The notes under the pieces were generated by a model. That model was given only the letters and a program-made list of their open reading frames with translations, searched no databases and had not been told where the DNA came from. 64,000 bases of DNA, taken from assembly GCF_008704715.1 (NCBI RefSeq), contig NZ_CP023689.1, positions 3,720,001 through 3,784,000 on the forward strand. The letters are read 5' to 3'. The position numbers and the translations under genes are program-made. Below are positions 49,781 to 56,830 of this stretch, one piece after another. Within the stretch, counting starts at the first letter, position 1. Each line of letters starts with the position of its first letter. Source of the stretch: Streptomyces chartreusis (lineage in GTDB: Bacteria > Actinomycetota > Actinomycetes > Streptomycetales > Streptomycetaceae).

Positions 49781-50587
49781 TCAGTGGCAGTCGAAGCGCC
49801 AGTCCCACGGAAGGCCGGGGCACCGGCGGCAGTGGAAGAAGTAGACGCCGCCGCAGTCACCGAGCTGGATGTCGCCGGTGGCGGTCAGCAGGTGCTCCAT
49901 GCGGTGTCCGCCGGCGCAGTCCGGCCAGTCGGCAGGTTGTATGCAGGCGGGCCAGCCGCCCGCTTTCGTCGCGATGACGTTGGAGTCGGACGGCCACATG
50001 ACGACTCCCGTGGGCAACCGGAAGCGGGGTTCCCAGGTGTCCCGGACGGCCTCGGGCAGATCGTGCCGGCTCGGGTAGTCGTCCGCGGGGGTCGGCGACA
50101 GCGTGGACGGCTGCGGCACGTGGTCCTCGTCGTACTCCCCCTCGCCCGCCACCGGGATCTCGGACAGCAGCCCTCCGGCCGCCACCTCCGCCTCGTTGCG
50201 CCAGTACAGCCGCGGCATCACCGGTCCGGGGTCCTGCTCATGGTTCAGCGCGCACCACACCACCTGGAGCAGGTCCTTCCCCTCGGGGAAGTCCAGACCC
50301 GGCAGGTCCCGGGCGAACAGCTGGAGGATCGGCACCATCGGCACCGTCCCCGCGACGATCTCGGTGGTGTTGCGCGAGTCGGACCCGAACGTCCAGTGGT
50401 CCTCCTGCGCGCAGTACGGCCACGGCTCGTCCGCGGGCCACAGCAACGCGCCCCCGAGCGAGCTCTCCCGGACGCCGGGGTCGCCGGGCTCGGGGTTGAG
50501 GAGGGTGGTCGCCAGGGCAAGACCCTCGTACTCCGGTATCAGCGTGCGCAGGTCCTTCACGGACGGCTCCGGAGTGCCGTCGGGCAT
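49781..50587 (-). CDS. DUF1963 (YwqG-like) protein
   Basis: 268 residues, soluble. Family-like elements: SSLGGALLWPADEPWPYC, VPMVPILQLFARDLPGLDFPEGKDLLQVVWCALNH (by position), and a C-terminal GGWPACIQPADWPDC plus GDCGGVYFFHCRRCPGLP, a Cys-rich end that may bind a metal (CxxxxxxxHCRRC). The ATG at 50587 has GAGGAG upstream. Function is unknown. It is monocistronic. Confidence 0.78.
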   Translation of the reverse strand: MPDGTPEPSVKDLRTLIPEYEGLALATTLLNPEPGDPGVRESSLGGALLWPADEPWPYCAQEDHWTFGSDSRNTTEIVAGTVPMVPILQLFARDLPGLDFPEGKDLLQVVWCALNHEQDPGPVMPRLYWRNEAEVAAGGLLSEIPVAGEGEYDEDHVPQPSTLSPTPADDYPSRHDLPEAVRDTWEPRFRLPTGVVMWPSDSNVIATKAGGWPACIQPADWPDCAGGHRMEHLLTATGDIQLGDCGGVYFFHCRRCPGLPWDWRFDCH

Positions 50588-50669
50588 CGTGACTCCTCAG
50601 ACGTGCAGACGTACGAATGATCGACAGGGCGTCGCGGGCACGTTAGTACCCGCCACCGACAACGCCCGT

Positions 50670-51227
50670 TCAGTGGCGCCCTGCCATGTCGTCGCCGTCG
50701 TACGGGTTGAGGACGAGGTAGCCGTCGACGCGGGTGAGTCGGTCCGCGGCGGGGTCGGGTGGGAGCGGGTGGCCGAGGGCGTCGGCGCGGACCTCGCTGA
50801 TCCACTGGTCGTGCTGGTACTCGTGGTTGATCAACGCGAGCAGCAAGTGGGAGCCGACGACGGTCAGTTGGCCGGGGGCGCCGACCCTTCCGGCGGCGAT
50901 GTCGCCGATACGGGCGTGGACGCGTTCGGCGACGGTGTCGCGGAACGCGGTGAGCCGTTCGACCGTGGGCAGCGCGCCACGGAACTTCTCCGGGTTCGCG
51001 GAGTCCATGAGCCCGTCCAGTTCCGGGTCGGGGCTGGGCTCGGCCGCGGTGAGGTTGCGGATCATGAAGTGGGCGACGTGGGCCTGGTGGCCGAGGTGCC
51101 AGCCGATGGCGCTGGAGTCCTCGTGCGGACGCCAGGTCACCTCGTCCGGGGTGAGATCTCTCCAGAGGTCGTCCGTGTAGGCGCGGGCGCGGTCGTACTC
51201 GCGCAGCAGCGCGTTGAGTTCGTACAT
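50670..51227 (-). CDS. DinB-superfamily protein
   Basis: 185 residues, a four-helix bundle of the DinB/YfiT type. Candidate metal ligands are in SSAIGWHLGHQAHVAHFMIRNL and LLLALINHEYQHDQWISEVR (HxxHxxxH-like). The ATG at 51227 follows AGGAC. DinB-like proteins in actinomycetes are often thiol-S-transferases using mycothiol, and the GWHLGH motif agrees, but the substrate is unknown. The frame is open well upstream of 51227; this start gives the conserved length. Confidence 0.8.
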   Translation of the reverse strand: MYELNALLREYDRARAYTDDLWRDLTPDEVTWRPHEDSSAIGWHLGHQAHVAHFMIRNLTAAEPSPDPELDGLMDSANPEKFRGALPTVERLTAFRDTVAERVHARIGDIAAGRVGAPGQLTVVGSHLLLALINHEYQHDQWISEVRADALGHPLPPDPAADRLTRVDGYLVLNPYDGDDMAGRH

Positions 51228-51387
51228 GGGTCGTCCTGTCACGTCGGCGGCGAGGGGCGGGCGGGCACGTGGGCCCGTACCTCCGGCGCTGTCCTCGGCA
51301 GCGGGGACAGGCCTGTGACCACATCGTCGGTGAAGAGGGGGATCACCACGAACGGGACCAGCAACCGGACAGCCGCTGTGCGTCTGC

Positions 51388-51798
51388 TCAGGATTTCTTA
51401 GTGGCTGACCGCTTCGCGGCCGTACTCCTGGTCCTGCCGGTGCCCGTGCCCGTGCCGCTGCTACGGCGCGCACCGGTGGACGCGCTCTTCCGCGGCGCGG
51501 CCTTCGCCGTTGCGGGAGCCTTTGCGGGAGCCTTTGCGGGAGCCTCCGTCCCCGACGACGCCGCCCGCTTCGACGCGGTGGGCCACTTGAACTCGATCTC
51601 CAGCTCGATCTCCCCGCCGCCGATCTCGACCTCCACCTCGCTGCGAAGGTCGTCGGGGATCCGCAGGCTCAGCGTTGCGGCGCCGAGTTCCAGTTCGGCC
51701 TCCCCGCCTTCCCTCAGCGCGTCCGCGAGGGCCGTGAGCTGGTCAGCGGCCTCCTGGCGGGACAGTGAGCGCTTCTGCTCGAACTTGAGGTCTTTCAT
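51388..51798 (-). CDS. Amphi-Trp domain protein with histone-like basic tail
   Basis: 136 residues. Residues 1-75 are an amphi-Trp domain: FEQKRSLSRQEAADQLTALADALREG, AELELGAATLSLRIPDDL, VEVEIGGGEIELEIEFKW. The rest is an Ala/Lys/Ser/Arg/Thr-rich tail with APAK repeats and an Arg/Lys C-terminus, resembling the tails of histone H1-like proteins. GGAGGG lies 5 nt before the ATG. Function is unknown. A nucleic-acid-binding role is suggested only by the tail. Confidence 0.8.
   Translation of the reverse strand: MKDLKFEQKRSLSRQEAADQLTALADALREGGEAELELGAATLSLRIPDDLRSEVEVEIGGGEIELEIEFKWPTASKRAASSGTEAPAKAPAKAPATAKAAPRKSASTGARRSSGTGTGTGRTRSTAAKRSATKKS
51510..51545 (+). repeat. Three 12-bp tandem repeats inside the amphi-Trp gene
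   Basis: TTGCGGGAGCCT is repeated three times in register (51510-51521, 51522-51533, 51534-51545). It encodes the repeated KAPA unit on the minus strand. The 12-bp period keeps the frame, so copy number can change tail length without disrupting the gene. Confidence 0.85.
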
Positions 51799-51877
51799 GA
51801 GTGCCCTCCGATGCGGCACGAAACTGGTTGAGCCTCATTCCGGCGCGCTGTACGGACATGGGCGGACCGCGCCGCGC

Positions 51878-52156
51878 TCAGCCCTGCTCATCCCGGACAG
51901 CGAGCAGCACCTCCACACCCTCGTCCGTCGAGCTCCATGACGCGCCGCCCGCCACGCTCGCGCGCCCTTCCTCCAGCATCCGGGCACGCACCCGGATCGC
52001 CGCGTCCATGAGCCGCCGCCAGCGCCATTCGGCCTCGAAAGCGCGCCTTGAACGCTCGACCGAGCCGACCAGCCACCGAGCAGCCTCGTCCACGTTCTCC
52101 ACGGCCTGCGAGGCGGCGCCGACCCCTTCGAGTTCCCAAGTCATCCACAAGGCCAC
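51878..52156 (-). CDS. Small hypothetical protein
   Basis: 92 residues, not recognised. It is helical with several Trp residues (MALWMTWELEGVGAASQAVENVDEAARWLVGSVERSRRAFEAEWRWRRLM by position 1-50) and a short C-terminal strand region. Codon usage looks like that of a real gene. GGAG lies upstream of the GTG at 52156; an ATG at 52144 is another possible start. Function unknown. Confidence 0.5.
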   Translation of the reverse strand: MALWMTWELEGVGAASQAVENVDEAARWLVGSVERSRRAFEAEWRWRRLMDAAIRVRARMLEEGRASVAGGASWSSTDEGVEVLLAVRDEQG

Positions 52157-52242
52157 GGCTCCAATGTCTCGTTCCCCCGCGTGGAGCGCACGCCGAAACG
52201 TCGACCACGGCCCGGTGCCCGGTGCCCGGGGTCCTTGACGGG

Positions 52243-52467
52243 TCAGCCACCCGCCTCCGGGCCCCAGCTCTCCGGCCCTACGCCGCGCCAGTCGATCCAG
52301 GGCACACCCGCGACGTCCGCCGGATCGATCTCCAGCCCGGCGCGGCGGAGGAACTCCGCGACATCGCCCACGTTGTGCGCCAGCCCGAGGATCTCGCCGT
52401 CCACGCGCACACGTCGGCCGCCCGAGGGCGACGGCGGATGCACGGTCACGCGTATCGGTCCGGCCAT
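52243..52467 (-). CDS. Small hypothetical protein
   Basis: 74 residues. RVTVHPPSPSGGRRVRVDGEILGLAHNVGDVAEFLRRAGLEIDP (by position 6-49) looks like a small fold recurring in Streptomyces (VHPPxxxGGRRV... EFLRRAG), with a Trp-rich end (PWIDWRGVGPESWGP). The ATG at 52467 has AAGG just upstream. Function is unknown. Confidence 0.55.
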   Translation of the reverse strand: MAGPIRVTVHPPSPSGGRRVRVDGEILGLAHNVGDVAEFLRRAGLEIDPADVAGVPWIDWRGVGPESWGPEAGG

Positions 52468-52511
52468 GCCTTCAGGATCATCCGGGTCGTACGCCCCCGC
52501 ATGCCAGCGCG

Positions 52512-52562
52512 TCATCGAGGGCGCCGACACGGCTCGGCGAGGTCGTCGGGGAACATTTGCAT
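52512..52562 (-). pseudogene. Truncated copy of a small SOS-linked gene
   Basis: ATG at 52562 reads MQMFPDDLAEPCRRPR and stops. MxxFPDDL matches the start of the 73-residue gene at 56762 (MRSFPDDLVQAQ). The upstream sequences are also alike (SOS-like box at 52572-52587 and 56771-56786). It appears to be the broken 5' end of a paralogue. Confidence 0.55.
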
Positions 52563-52571
52563 GACCCGAAT

Positions 52572-52587
52572 TCAAGCACGTGTTCGA
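52572..52587 (-). promoter_or_regulatory. LexA/SOS-like box
   Basis: On the minus strand the site reads TCGAACACGTGCTTGA. The first half is the actinobacterial SOS half-site; the second half (GCTTGA) matches GTTCGA at 4 of 6 positions. It lies 10 bp before the truncated ORF. Confidence 0.45.
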
Positions 52588-52660
52588 TTTTCAGGGCCAG
52601 CGCCCGGCCTCGACCCCGGCCCCCGCCGAAGCCCCCTCGGCGGCCCTAGCATCGGGACCC

Positions 52661-53182
52661 ATGATCGTATGGCTGAACGGCACCCACGGTGCGGGCAAGA
52701 CGACGACCAGCGCACTCGTGCAGCAACTGATCCCGGATTCACGGGTGTTCGACGCCGAGAAGGTAGGCGAGACACTCATGGACATCACCCCCGGGCTGCC
52801 CGAGACGGACAACTTCCAGCACTGGCCGCCGTGGCGGCCCCTCGTCGTCGAGACCGCCCGCCGCGTCCTCGACTACGCCGGCGGCACCCTGGTGATGCCC
52901 ATGACCGTCCTGGTCGAGACGTACTGGCGCGAGATCAGCGCGGGCCTCGCCCAACACGAGATCCCGGTACGTCACTTCGTCCTCCACGCCGATCAGGACA
53001 CCCTCCGCGGCCGCATCGAGGGGGACACGGTCATGGGCCCCTCCGCGTTCCGTCTCGCCTACCTCGAGCCCTACGCCGAGGCGGCCCGCACCTGGCTCCA
53101 CAAGGAGGCCGAGGTCATCGACACCACCCATCTGACCCCGACCCAGGCCGCCCGGCAGGTCGCGGAGTCCTTGCGGAGTTGA
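52661..53182 (+). CDS. TmrB-like P-loop kinase
   Basis: 173 residues. The P-loop MIVWLNGTHGAGKTTTSALV is followed by RVFDAEKVGETLMDI, QHWPPWRPLVVETARRVLDY, LVMPMTVLVETYWREI and FVLHADQDTLRGRIEGD (LID-like). It resembles TmrB and related small NMP-kinase-like ATP-binding proteins. TmrB gives tunicamycin resistance in Bacillus, but most homologues have no known substrate. The ATG at 52661 is apparently leaderless, with TAGCAT (52647-52652) 8 nt before it. It is monocistronic. Confidence 0.82.
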   Translation: MIVWLNGTHGAGKTTTSALVQQLIPDSRVFDAEKVGETLMDITPGLPETDNFQHWPPWRPLVVETARRVLDYAGGTLVMPMTVLVETYWREISAGLAQHEIPVRHFVLHADQDTLRGRIEGDTVMGPSAFRLAYLEPYAEAARTWLHKEAEVIDTTHLTPTQAARQVAESLRS

Positions 53183-53271
53183 GGTCTCCCCCGCTCAGGA
53201 CCTCGTTGTCAGCGGCGGCTGCTAGCTTCCGGCGTCCAAGGGAACGTGGACGGGGAAGGGGATGAGGGCCG

Positions 53272-53715
53272 GTGGGGGCTTCGGGGTGGGACTACTACGT
53301 GCCGTACCAGGAGGATCTCGACGCCGCGCTTCAGCAGTTGCGGCGTGAGGTGTTCGAGGCCGGGGACTACTACTGGGTCAACGGCGGCGACTGGCGGCCG
53401 GAGGAGGAGCGGGAGCCCCGGCCGGGGTCGCTGGAGGAGCTGTGGGCGGACGAGTTGGTGCAGGAGGCGGGCACGCACTCGATCCTGGACATCTTCCGTG
53501 TCGTAGGGCCTGACGACATCCCGGACTACAACACCGTCGAGCCCGTCACGGCCGAGGAGGCGCGGGAGCTGCTCGGTACGGACAAGCTGACGCGCGCGCA
53601 CGTCAAGGACTTCGACGTCTTTCCGCGGTCGCGGTGGATCGGACGGTGCGCGGTGCTGCACGACGATCAGGGCAATCCCCGGGAGATCCACTTCTGGGGG
53701 CACTCGGGCGACTGA
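53272..53715 (+). CDS. Hypothetical acidic protein
   Basis: 147 residues, not recognised. It is acidic and Tyr/Trp-rich at the start (SGWDYYVPYQEDLDAALQQLRREVFEAGDYYWVNGG by position 4-39), followed by EEREPRPGSLEELWADELVQEAGTHSILD and a C-terminal half ending REIHFWGHSGD. Homologous sequences are familiar from Streptomyces as hypotheticals. The GTG start at 53272 has GAGGGCC upstream. No motif suggests an activity. Confidence 0.65.
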   Translation: MGASGWDYYVPYQEDLDAALQQLRREVFEAGDYYWVNGGDWRPEEEREPRPGSLEELWADELVQEAGTHSILDIFRVVGPDDIPDYNTVEPVTAEEARELLGTDKLTRAHVKDFDVFPRSRWIGRCAVLHDDQGNPREIHFWGHSGD

Positions 53716-53738
53716 AGGCCCGGGTACGGCGGCCTTCA
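53713..53738. terminator. Hairpin terminator between convergent genes
   Basis: TGAAGGCC (53713-53720) and GGCCTTCA (53731-53738) are perfect 8-bp complements with a 10-nt loop. The hairpin contains the stop of the acidic protein gene and faces the YrhK-like gene. Confidence 0.5.
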
Positions 53739-53760
53739 GAAACCTTGTCGATGCGCCACG

Positions 53761-54603
53761 TCAGGGGCGTTCGAGGTGCTGAAGGACGCCGCCCACGGAG
53801 AAGCATGCGGCGCCCAGGAAGGTCGTCCAGTTGGCGATGTCCGCGTTGATCAGGCTGCCGGTCGTGGGGCGGGTGAAGGCCGCGATCGCCGAGACCATGA
53901 AGAGGACCGAGCCCAGCTGGTTCACGGCGACGATCCACCAGCCGAGGCTGCGGCGGCGGAAGCAGAACCGGCCGTGGCAGATCTCGACGAACGCCAGGTG
54001 TCCGGAGATCAGGAAGAGCACGCAGCCGATCACGTCGGGGGTCCAGATCAGGCGGTTGATCTGCTGGACGCTCAGCCCCTGGAGGAAGGAGTCCAGCAGG
54101 TTGACGCCGAACACCAGGGTGCCGGCGAAGAGGACGACCGCGCTCAGCCAGTCCACCCGCGTCGGCTCGTAACTCCACCAGCGCCAGGACCGGGTGACGA
54201 GCCGGCCTTCGCCGCCGGGCACGTGGCGCGGGGCGTTGATGACCTGGAGCAGTGAGACGTAGCCGCCGGTGTTGAAGAACAGGCCGCCGGCGAAGTAGAT
54301 CGAGGCGCAGGTCGTGGCGTCGCCGGAGCCGATCTGGGCGACGGCGGCACCTGCCGCGAACAGGGCACCGCCGATGATGAAGGCCGTCGCGGCCGTGGCG
54401 TTGAGCCGACGCAGGCGGCCGAGCCCGACCTCGTCGGCCCTGGTGTGCCGACTGGTGGGGGCACCGGCCGGACGTACGGCGATGACTCCCCGCCGGCGGG
54501 CGAGCCTCGACTCCCACACGGCGGTGCCGCCGCCCGGAACGTGCCAGGTCAGCCGAGTGGTGAACGGTCCCGCGCCCTCGGCGCGTTGCTCAGGTTGTCC
54601 CAC
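53761..54603 (-). CDS. Multispanning membrane protein, YrhK-like
   Basis: 280 residues with about six membrane segments (ATAFIIGGALFAAGAAVAQIG, FAGGLFFNTGGYVSLLQVI, DWLSAVVLFAGTLVFGVNLLDSFLQG by position, DVIGCVLFLISGHLAFVEICHG, LGWWIVAVNQLGSVLFMVSAIAAF, NWTTFLGAACFSVGGVLQHLE). The repeated Gly-Gly-x-x-Phe patterns suggest an internally duplicated YrhK-type fold. The N-terminal 65 residues are polar. Function is unknown; no partner gene is nearby. Confidence 0.72.
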   Translation of the reverse strand: MGQPEQRAEGAGPFTTRLTWHVPGGGTAVWESRLARRRGVIAVRPAGAPTSRHTRADEVGLGRLRRLNATAATAFIIGGALFAAGAAVAQIGSGDATTCASIYFAGGLFFNTGGYVSLLQVINAPRHVPGGEGRLVTRSWRWWSYEPTRVDWLSAVVLFAGTLVFGVNLLDSFLQGLSVQQINRLIWTPDVIGCVLFLISGHLAFVEICHGRFCFRRRSLGWWIVAVNQLGSVLFMVSAIAAFTRPTTGSLINADIANWTTFLGAACFSVGGVLQHLERP

Positions 54604-54724
54604 GGACCGAGACTAGATCGCCCACCACGCGGTCCCGCGAGCGAAACGCCGCCGGTGGTGGCCAGGGGCGGTGCCTTGTCCGGTGAGGTGGCGACGCCGG
54701 TGAGTACGACTGCGGAGTGGGGCC

Positions 54725-55066
54725 CTAGTTCTGCTCTGCGCGTGATGGGGTGATCTCGACCTGGTCGGTGCGGGTGCCGCATCCGCAGGCGGGGCCGTTG
54801 CCGGGCTTTGCGGTGCAGCGGCAGGTGCGGCGGCGCCGGGTCAGCCACCAGGTCGTGCCGGCCAGGGCTGCCAGGGCCGCGGCGAGGGCGGGCAGCAGGC
54901 CCGCGGCGAGGGATACGCCCGTGCCGCCCACTGCGCCGGCCGTGAGCAGGACCGGCAGCAGGCAGCATGCGGCGCAGGCCAGGCCTGCCAGGCCGAGCAG
55001 GCCGGTCGGACCGGTCACTTTCCCGGTGGCGCGGCGAGGGCGGCGGTCAGCAGCAGGGGCCGGCAT
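54725..55066 (-). CDS. Small Cys-rich membrane protein of the MerR operon
   Basis: 113 residues with two membrane segments. The first starts with LACAACCLLPVLLTAG, a CxxCC arrangement like MerT-type mercury transporters. The C-terminus carries CRCTAKPGNGPACGCG, another Cys cluster. The ATG overlaps the MerR gene by 20 nt. MerT proteins have three segments and different spacing, so a metal or metalloid transport role is likely but the metal is not defined. Confidence 0.7.
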   Translation of the reverse strand: MPAPAADRRPRRATGKVTGPTGLLGLAGLACAACCLLPVLLTAGAVGGTGVSLAAGLLPALAAALAALAGTTWWLTRRRRTCRCTAKPGNGPACGCGTRTDQVEITPSRAEQN

Positions 55067-55514
55067 GGCGGTTCTCCTCGGCGAGGTCGGTGAAGGGGAT
55101 GGGGCAGCAGGAGCTCGTGGCGCACTCCGTCAGGTCGTCGCACCCGGCCGCCACGGCCGTGACCAGTGCGGTGCGGATCGTCGTGAGGTCCGCGATCCTG
55201 GCGTCGACCTCGGCGAGCTTCGCCGCCGCACGCTCCTGGAGACCCGGGACGGGACGGCCGTGCCGGTGGCGGCCCGCCTCCAGCAGTTCGGCCACCTCGT
55301 CCAGCGTGAAGCCCAGGCGCTGAGCGGCCTTGATGATCCGCAGCGTGGTCACGGCCTCACCCCCGTACAGGCGGTGACCACCCGGGCTGCGATCCGGTTC
55401 GGGCAGCAGGCCGCGACGCTCGTAGTAGCGCAGGGTCTGGATGTTCACCCCGGCCTCATGGGCCACCTGACCACTGCGCAGGGCCCCGCCACTCGACGCA
55501 ACCACGTCGTTCAT
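55047..55514 (-). CDS. MerR-family metal-type regulator
   Basis: 155 residues. MerR DNA-binding domain: SGQVAHEAGVNIQTLRYYERRGLLPEPDRSPGGHRLY; then the dimerisation helix. C-terminal Cys residues are Cys125, 131, 136, 137, 154 and 155 (GCDDLTECATSSCCPIPF and HAGPCC). The Cys at the end of the dimer helix (Cys82 of Tn501 MerR) is missing, so classical mercury binding is not expected; the extra Cys cluster points to a different metal. It overlaps its neighbours (ATGA upstream, 20 nt downstream), and a MerR-type operator precedes the operon. Confidence 0.82.
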   Translation of the reverse strand: MNDVVASSGGALRSGQVAHEAGVNIQTLRYYERRGLLPEPDRSPGGHRLYGGEAVTTLRIIKAAQRLGFTLDEVAELLEAGRHRHGRPVPGLQERAAAKLAEVDARIADLTTIRTALVTAVAAGCDDLTECATSSCCPIPFTDLAEENRHAGPCC

Positions 55515-55855
55515 CGGGCCCCTCCCGGCGCCGCCGCTCGGTCCGCCCGTGCGGCGAGGGCACGCAGCACCGCCTCGTGCTCCTCGCCCACCGCGATGTC
55601 CAGCACGACCCCCTCCGAGGTCCTGGACACCGTGAAGTCGAAGAAGGAGCAGCAGCCGTTCTCGCGTTCCGCCAGGTCACGGGCCCGCTGCTCACTGCCC
55701 GGCCCCGACGGGAGCTCCAGGCGGACCCGCAGCGCGTCCGGTCGGTACGGCGCCGCCGTCTGCGTGGCGAACAGGGCGTCCCACTCGGCCAGCCGCAACG
55801 GCTGCTCCTCGGTCGGCAAGGTGCACGCCCGCGGTACCCACTCCGGTCCGGTCAT
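55511..55855 (-). CDS. Cys-containing small protein, first gene of the MerR operon
   Basis: 114 residues. PEWVPRACTLPTEEQPLRLAEWDALF is followed by ARDLAERENGCCSFFDFTVSRTSEGVVLDIAVGEEH. The ACTLPT and GCCSFF Cys residues are characteristic of a small family that accompanies MerR genes in actinomycetes. It could be a metal-binding or metal-trafficking protein. I chose the ATG at 55855 with GGGAG 8 nt upstream; the frame is open to 55978. The stop overlaps the MerR start. Confidence 0.7.
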   Translation of the reverse strand: MTGPEWVPRACTLPTEEQPLRLAEWDALFATQTAAPYRPDALRVRLELPSGPGSEQRARDLAERENGCCSFFDFTVSRTSEGVVLDIAVGEEHEAVLRALAARADRAAAPGGAR

Positions 55856-55928
55856 CGCAGCCACTCCCGTCATCCCGCGCCGTCGTCCGTTCCCTTTCCG
55901 GGAATGCTTCTTCCCGGGAACACTTCCG

Positions 55929-55960
55929 ACGGTAAACCTGTACCCGGGTACCGGTTGCAA
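55929..55960 (-). promoter_or_regulatory. MerR-type promoter and operator
   Basis: On the minus strand a -35 box TTGCAA (55955-55960) and a -10 box TACCGT (55929-55934) are 20 bp apart, the long spacing typical of MerR-controlled promoters. A 22-bp inverted repeat (55935-55956, core GTACCCGGGTAC, outer AACC/GGTT, 10 of 11 paired) fills the spacer. Activation would come from the MerR protein of this operon. Confidence 0.7.
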
Positions 55961-56000
55961 GTGGCCGGAGTCGCCCAACCCCAGTGGTCGCCAGTGGCGC

Positions 56001-56507
56001 CTAGTCCAAGATCCCCAGCTCGCTGTCCGGGCGGCAGAAGGCGCACGGTTCGATGTTGGGGTCGGTGAGGGCCGCGCGGGCGTCGTGGTCGCCGATCCGG
56101 TGCGGCGTGCCCTCGATCATCGTGCAGTCGCCGGTGTGGATCACGGCGGGCTCGGGACCGTTCGGCGTGCGCTTCTGCTGGACGACGAAGCCCGTCGACT
56201 GCCGCATCTCCCGGGAGGGCGCGAACGGCGAGAGGGCAGCGGGCGCCTGCCGCGGCCGCTGCTGTGGCCGAGGAGACCGCGAAGGCCGGGTGGACCTCGC
56301 CGGCCGGGACGACTCGGGAGGCTCCGGGGGCTCGGAGGACTTCGGCGGCTCAGGGCCCTGACGGCTCTCCACGCGCGTCAGCTCCGCCCGTACGGCTTCA
56401 CGCTGAAGGCGCAGGTAGATGCCCACGGTCTCGTGACCGGCGATCTGTTCGTCGAGGTACGCGAGGATCGCCCGCAGCCGTCGTGCGTCAGGCGGTAGCT
56501 CGGCCAT
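56001..56507 (-). CDS. DUF6233 family protein
   Basis: 168 residues. A helical start (PPDARRLRAILAYLDEQIAGHETVGIYLRLQREAVRAEL by position 5-43) is followed by a Pro/Ser/Arg linker and a C-terminal domain (GFVVQQKRTPNGPEPAVIHTGDCTMIEGTPHRIGDHDARAALTD by position, ending EPCAFCRPDSELG). The GDC...CAFC arrangement could bind zinc. It matches DUF6233, a Streptomyces family often found in multiple copies near mobile or accessory sequence. It is probably in one operon with the small gene 34 bp upstream. Confidence 0.75.
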   Translation of the reverse strand: MAELPPDARRLRAILAYLDEQIAGHETVGIYLRLQREAVRAELTRVESRQGPEPPKSSEPPEPPESSRPARSTRPSRSPRPQQRPRQAPAALSPFAPSREMRQSTGFVVQQKRTPNGPEPAVIHTGDCTMIEGTPHRIGDHDARAALTDPNIEPCAFCRPDSELGILD

Positions 56508-56540
56508 GGCCCGCAGCGTCCTCGTGCGGGTTGCGGCAGG

Positions 56541-56762
56541 TCACCGCCGGCTCCTTCCTCCCCGCCCCAGGTTCCGCAGTTCCGCCCATCCCGCCGGTGT
56601 ACGGCCGCCCTGCCGCCAGTAGGGGTGGAAGAGCACCTCGGTCGAGAGCCGGTACAGGCGGCGGCGCAGCTCGGTTGTTCGGCCCGGCCCGTCGGCGAGC
56701 CGGTGGTACGTGGCGCTCCACTCCTGCTGTGCCTGGACGAGGTCGTCGGGGAACGATCGCAT
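56541..56762 (-). CDS. Small protein with FPDDL start, SOS-linked
   Basis: 73 residues: MRSFPDDLVQAQQEWSATYHRLA, then ELRRRLYRLSTEVLFHPYWRQGGR and a basic end. It is helical and basic; homologues recur in Streptomyces genomes, from memory, often next to DUF6233 genes. The ATG at 56762 has GGGG just before it; a TTG at 56774 is an alternative. A LexA-like box overlaps the start region (56771-56786). Function is unknown. A damage-linked mobile or toxin-antitoxin setting is possible but unproven. Confidence 0.65.
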   Translation of the reverse strand: MRSFPDDLVQAQQEWSATYHRLADGPGRTTELRRRLYRLSTEVLFHPYWRQGGRTPAGWAELRNLGRGGRSRR

Positions 56763-56770
56763 ACCCCGAT

Positions 56771-56786
56771 TCAATCATGTGTTCGA
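56771..56786 (-). promoter_or_regulatory. LexA/SOS-like box
   Basis: On the minus strand the site reads TCGAACACATGATTGA, differing at one base from the SOS box I recall for mycobacterial lexA (TCGAACACATGTTTGA). It lies 9 bp before the ATG at 56762, so a bound repressor would block transcription. Confidence 0.6.
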
Positions 56787-56830
56787 TTTTTTGCGCCATC
56801 ATGGACCCTCAGGACCGCCGGGCGCCACCC

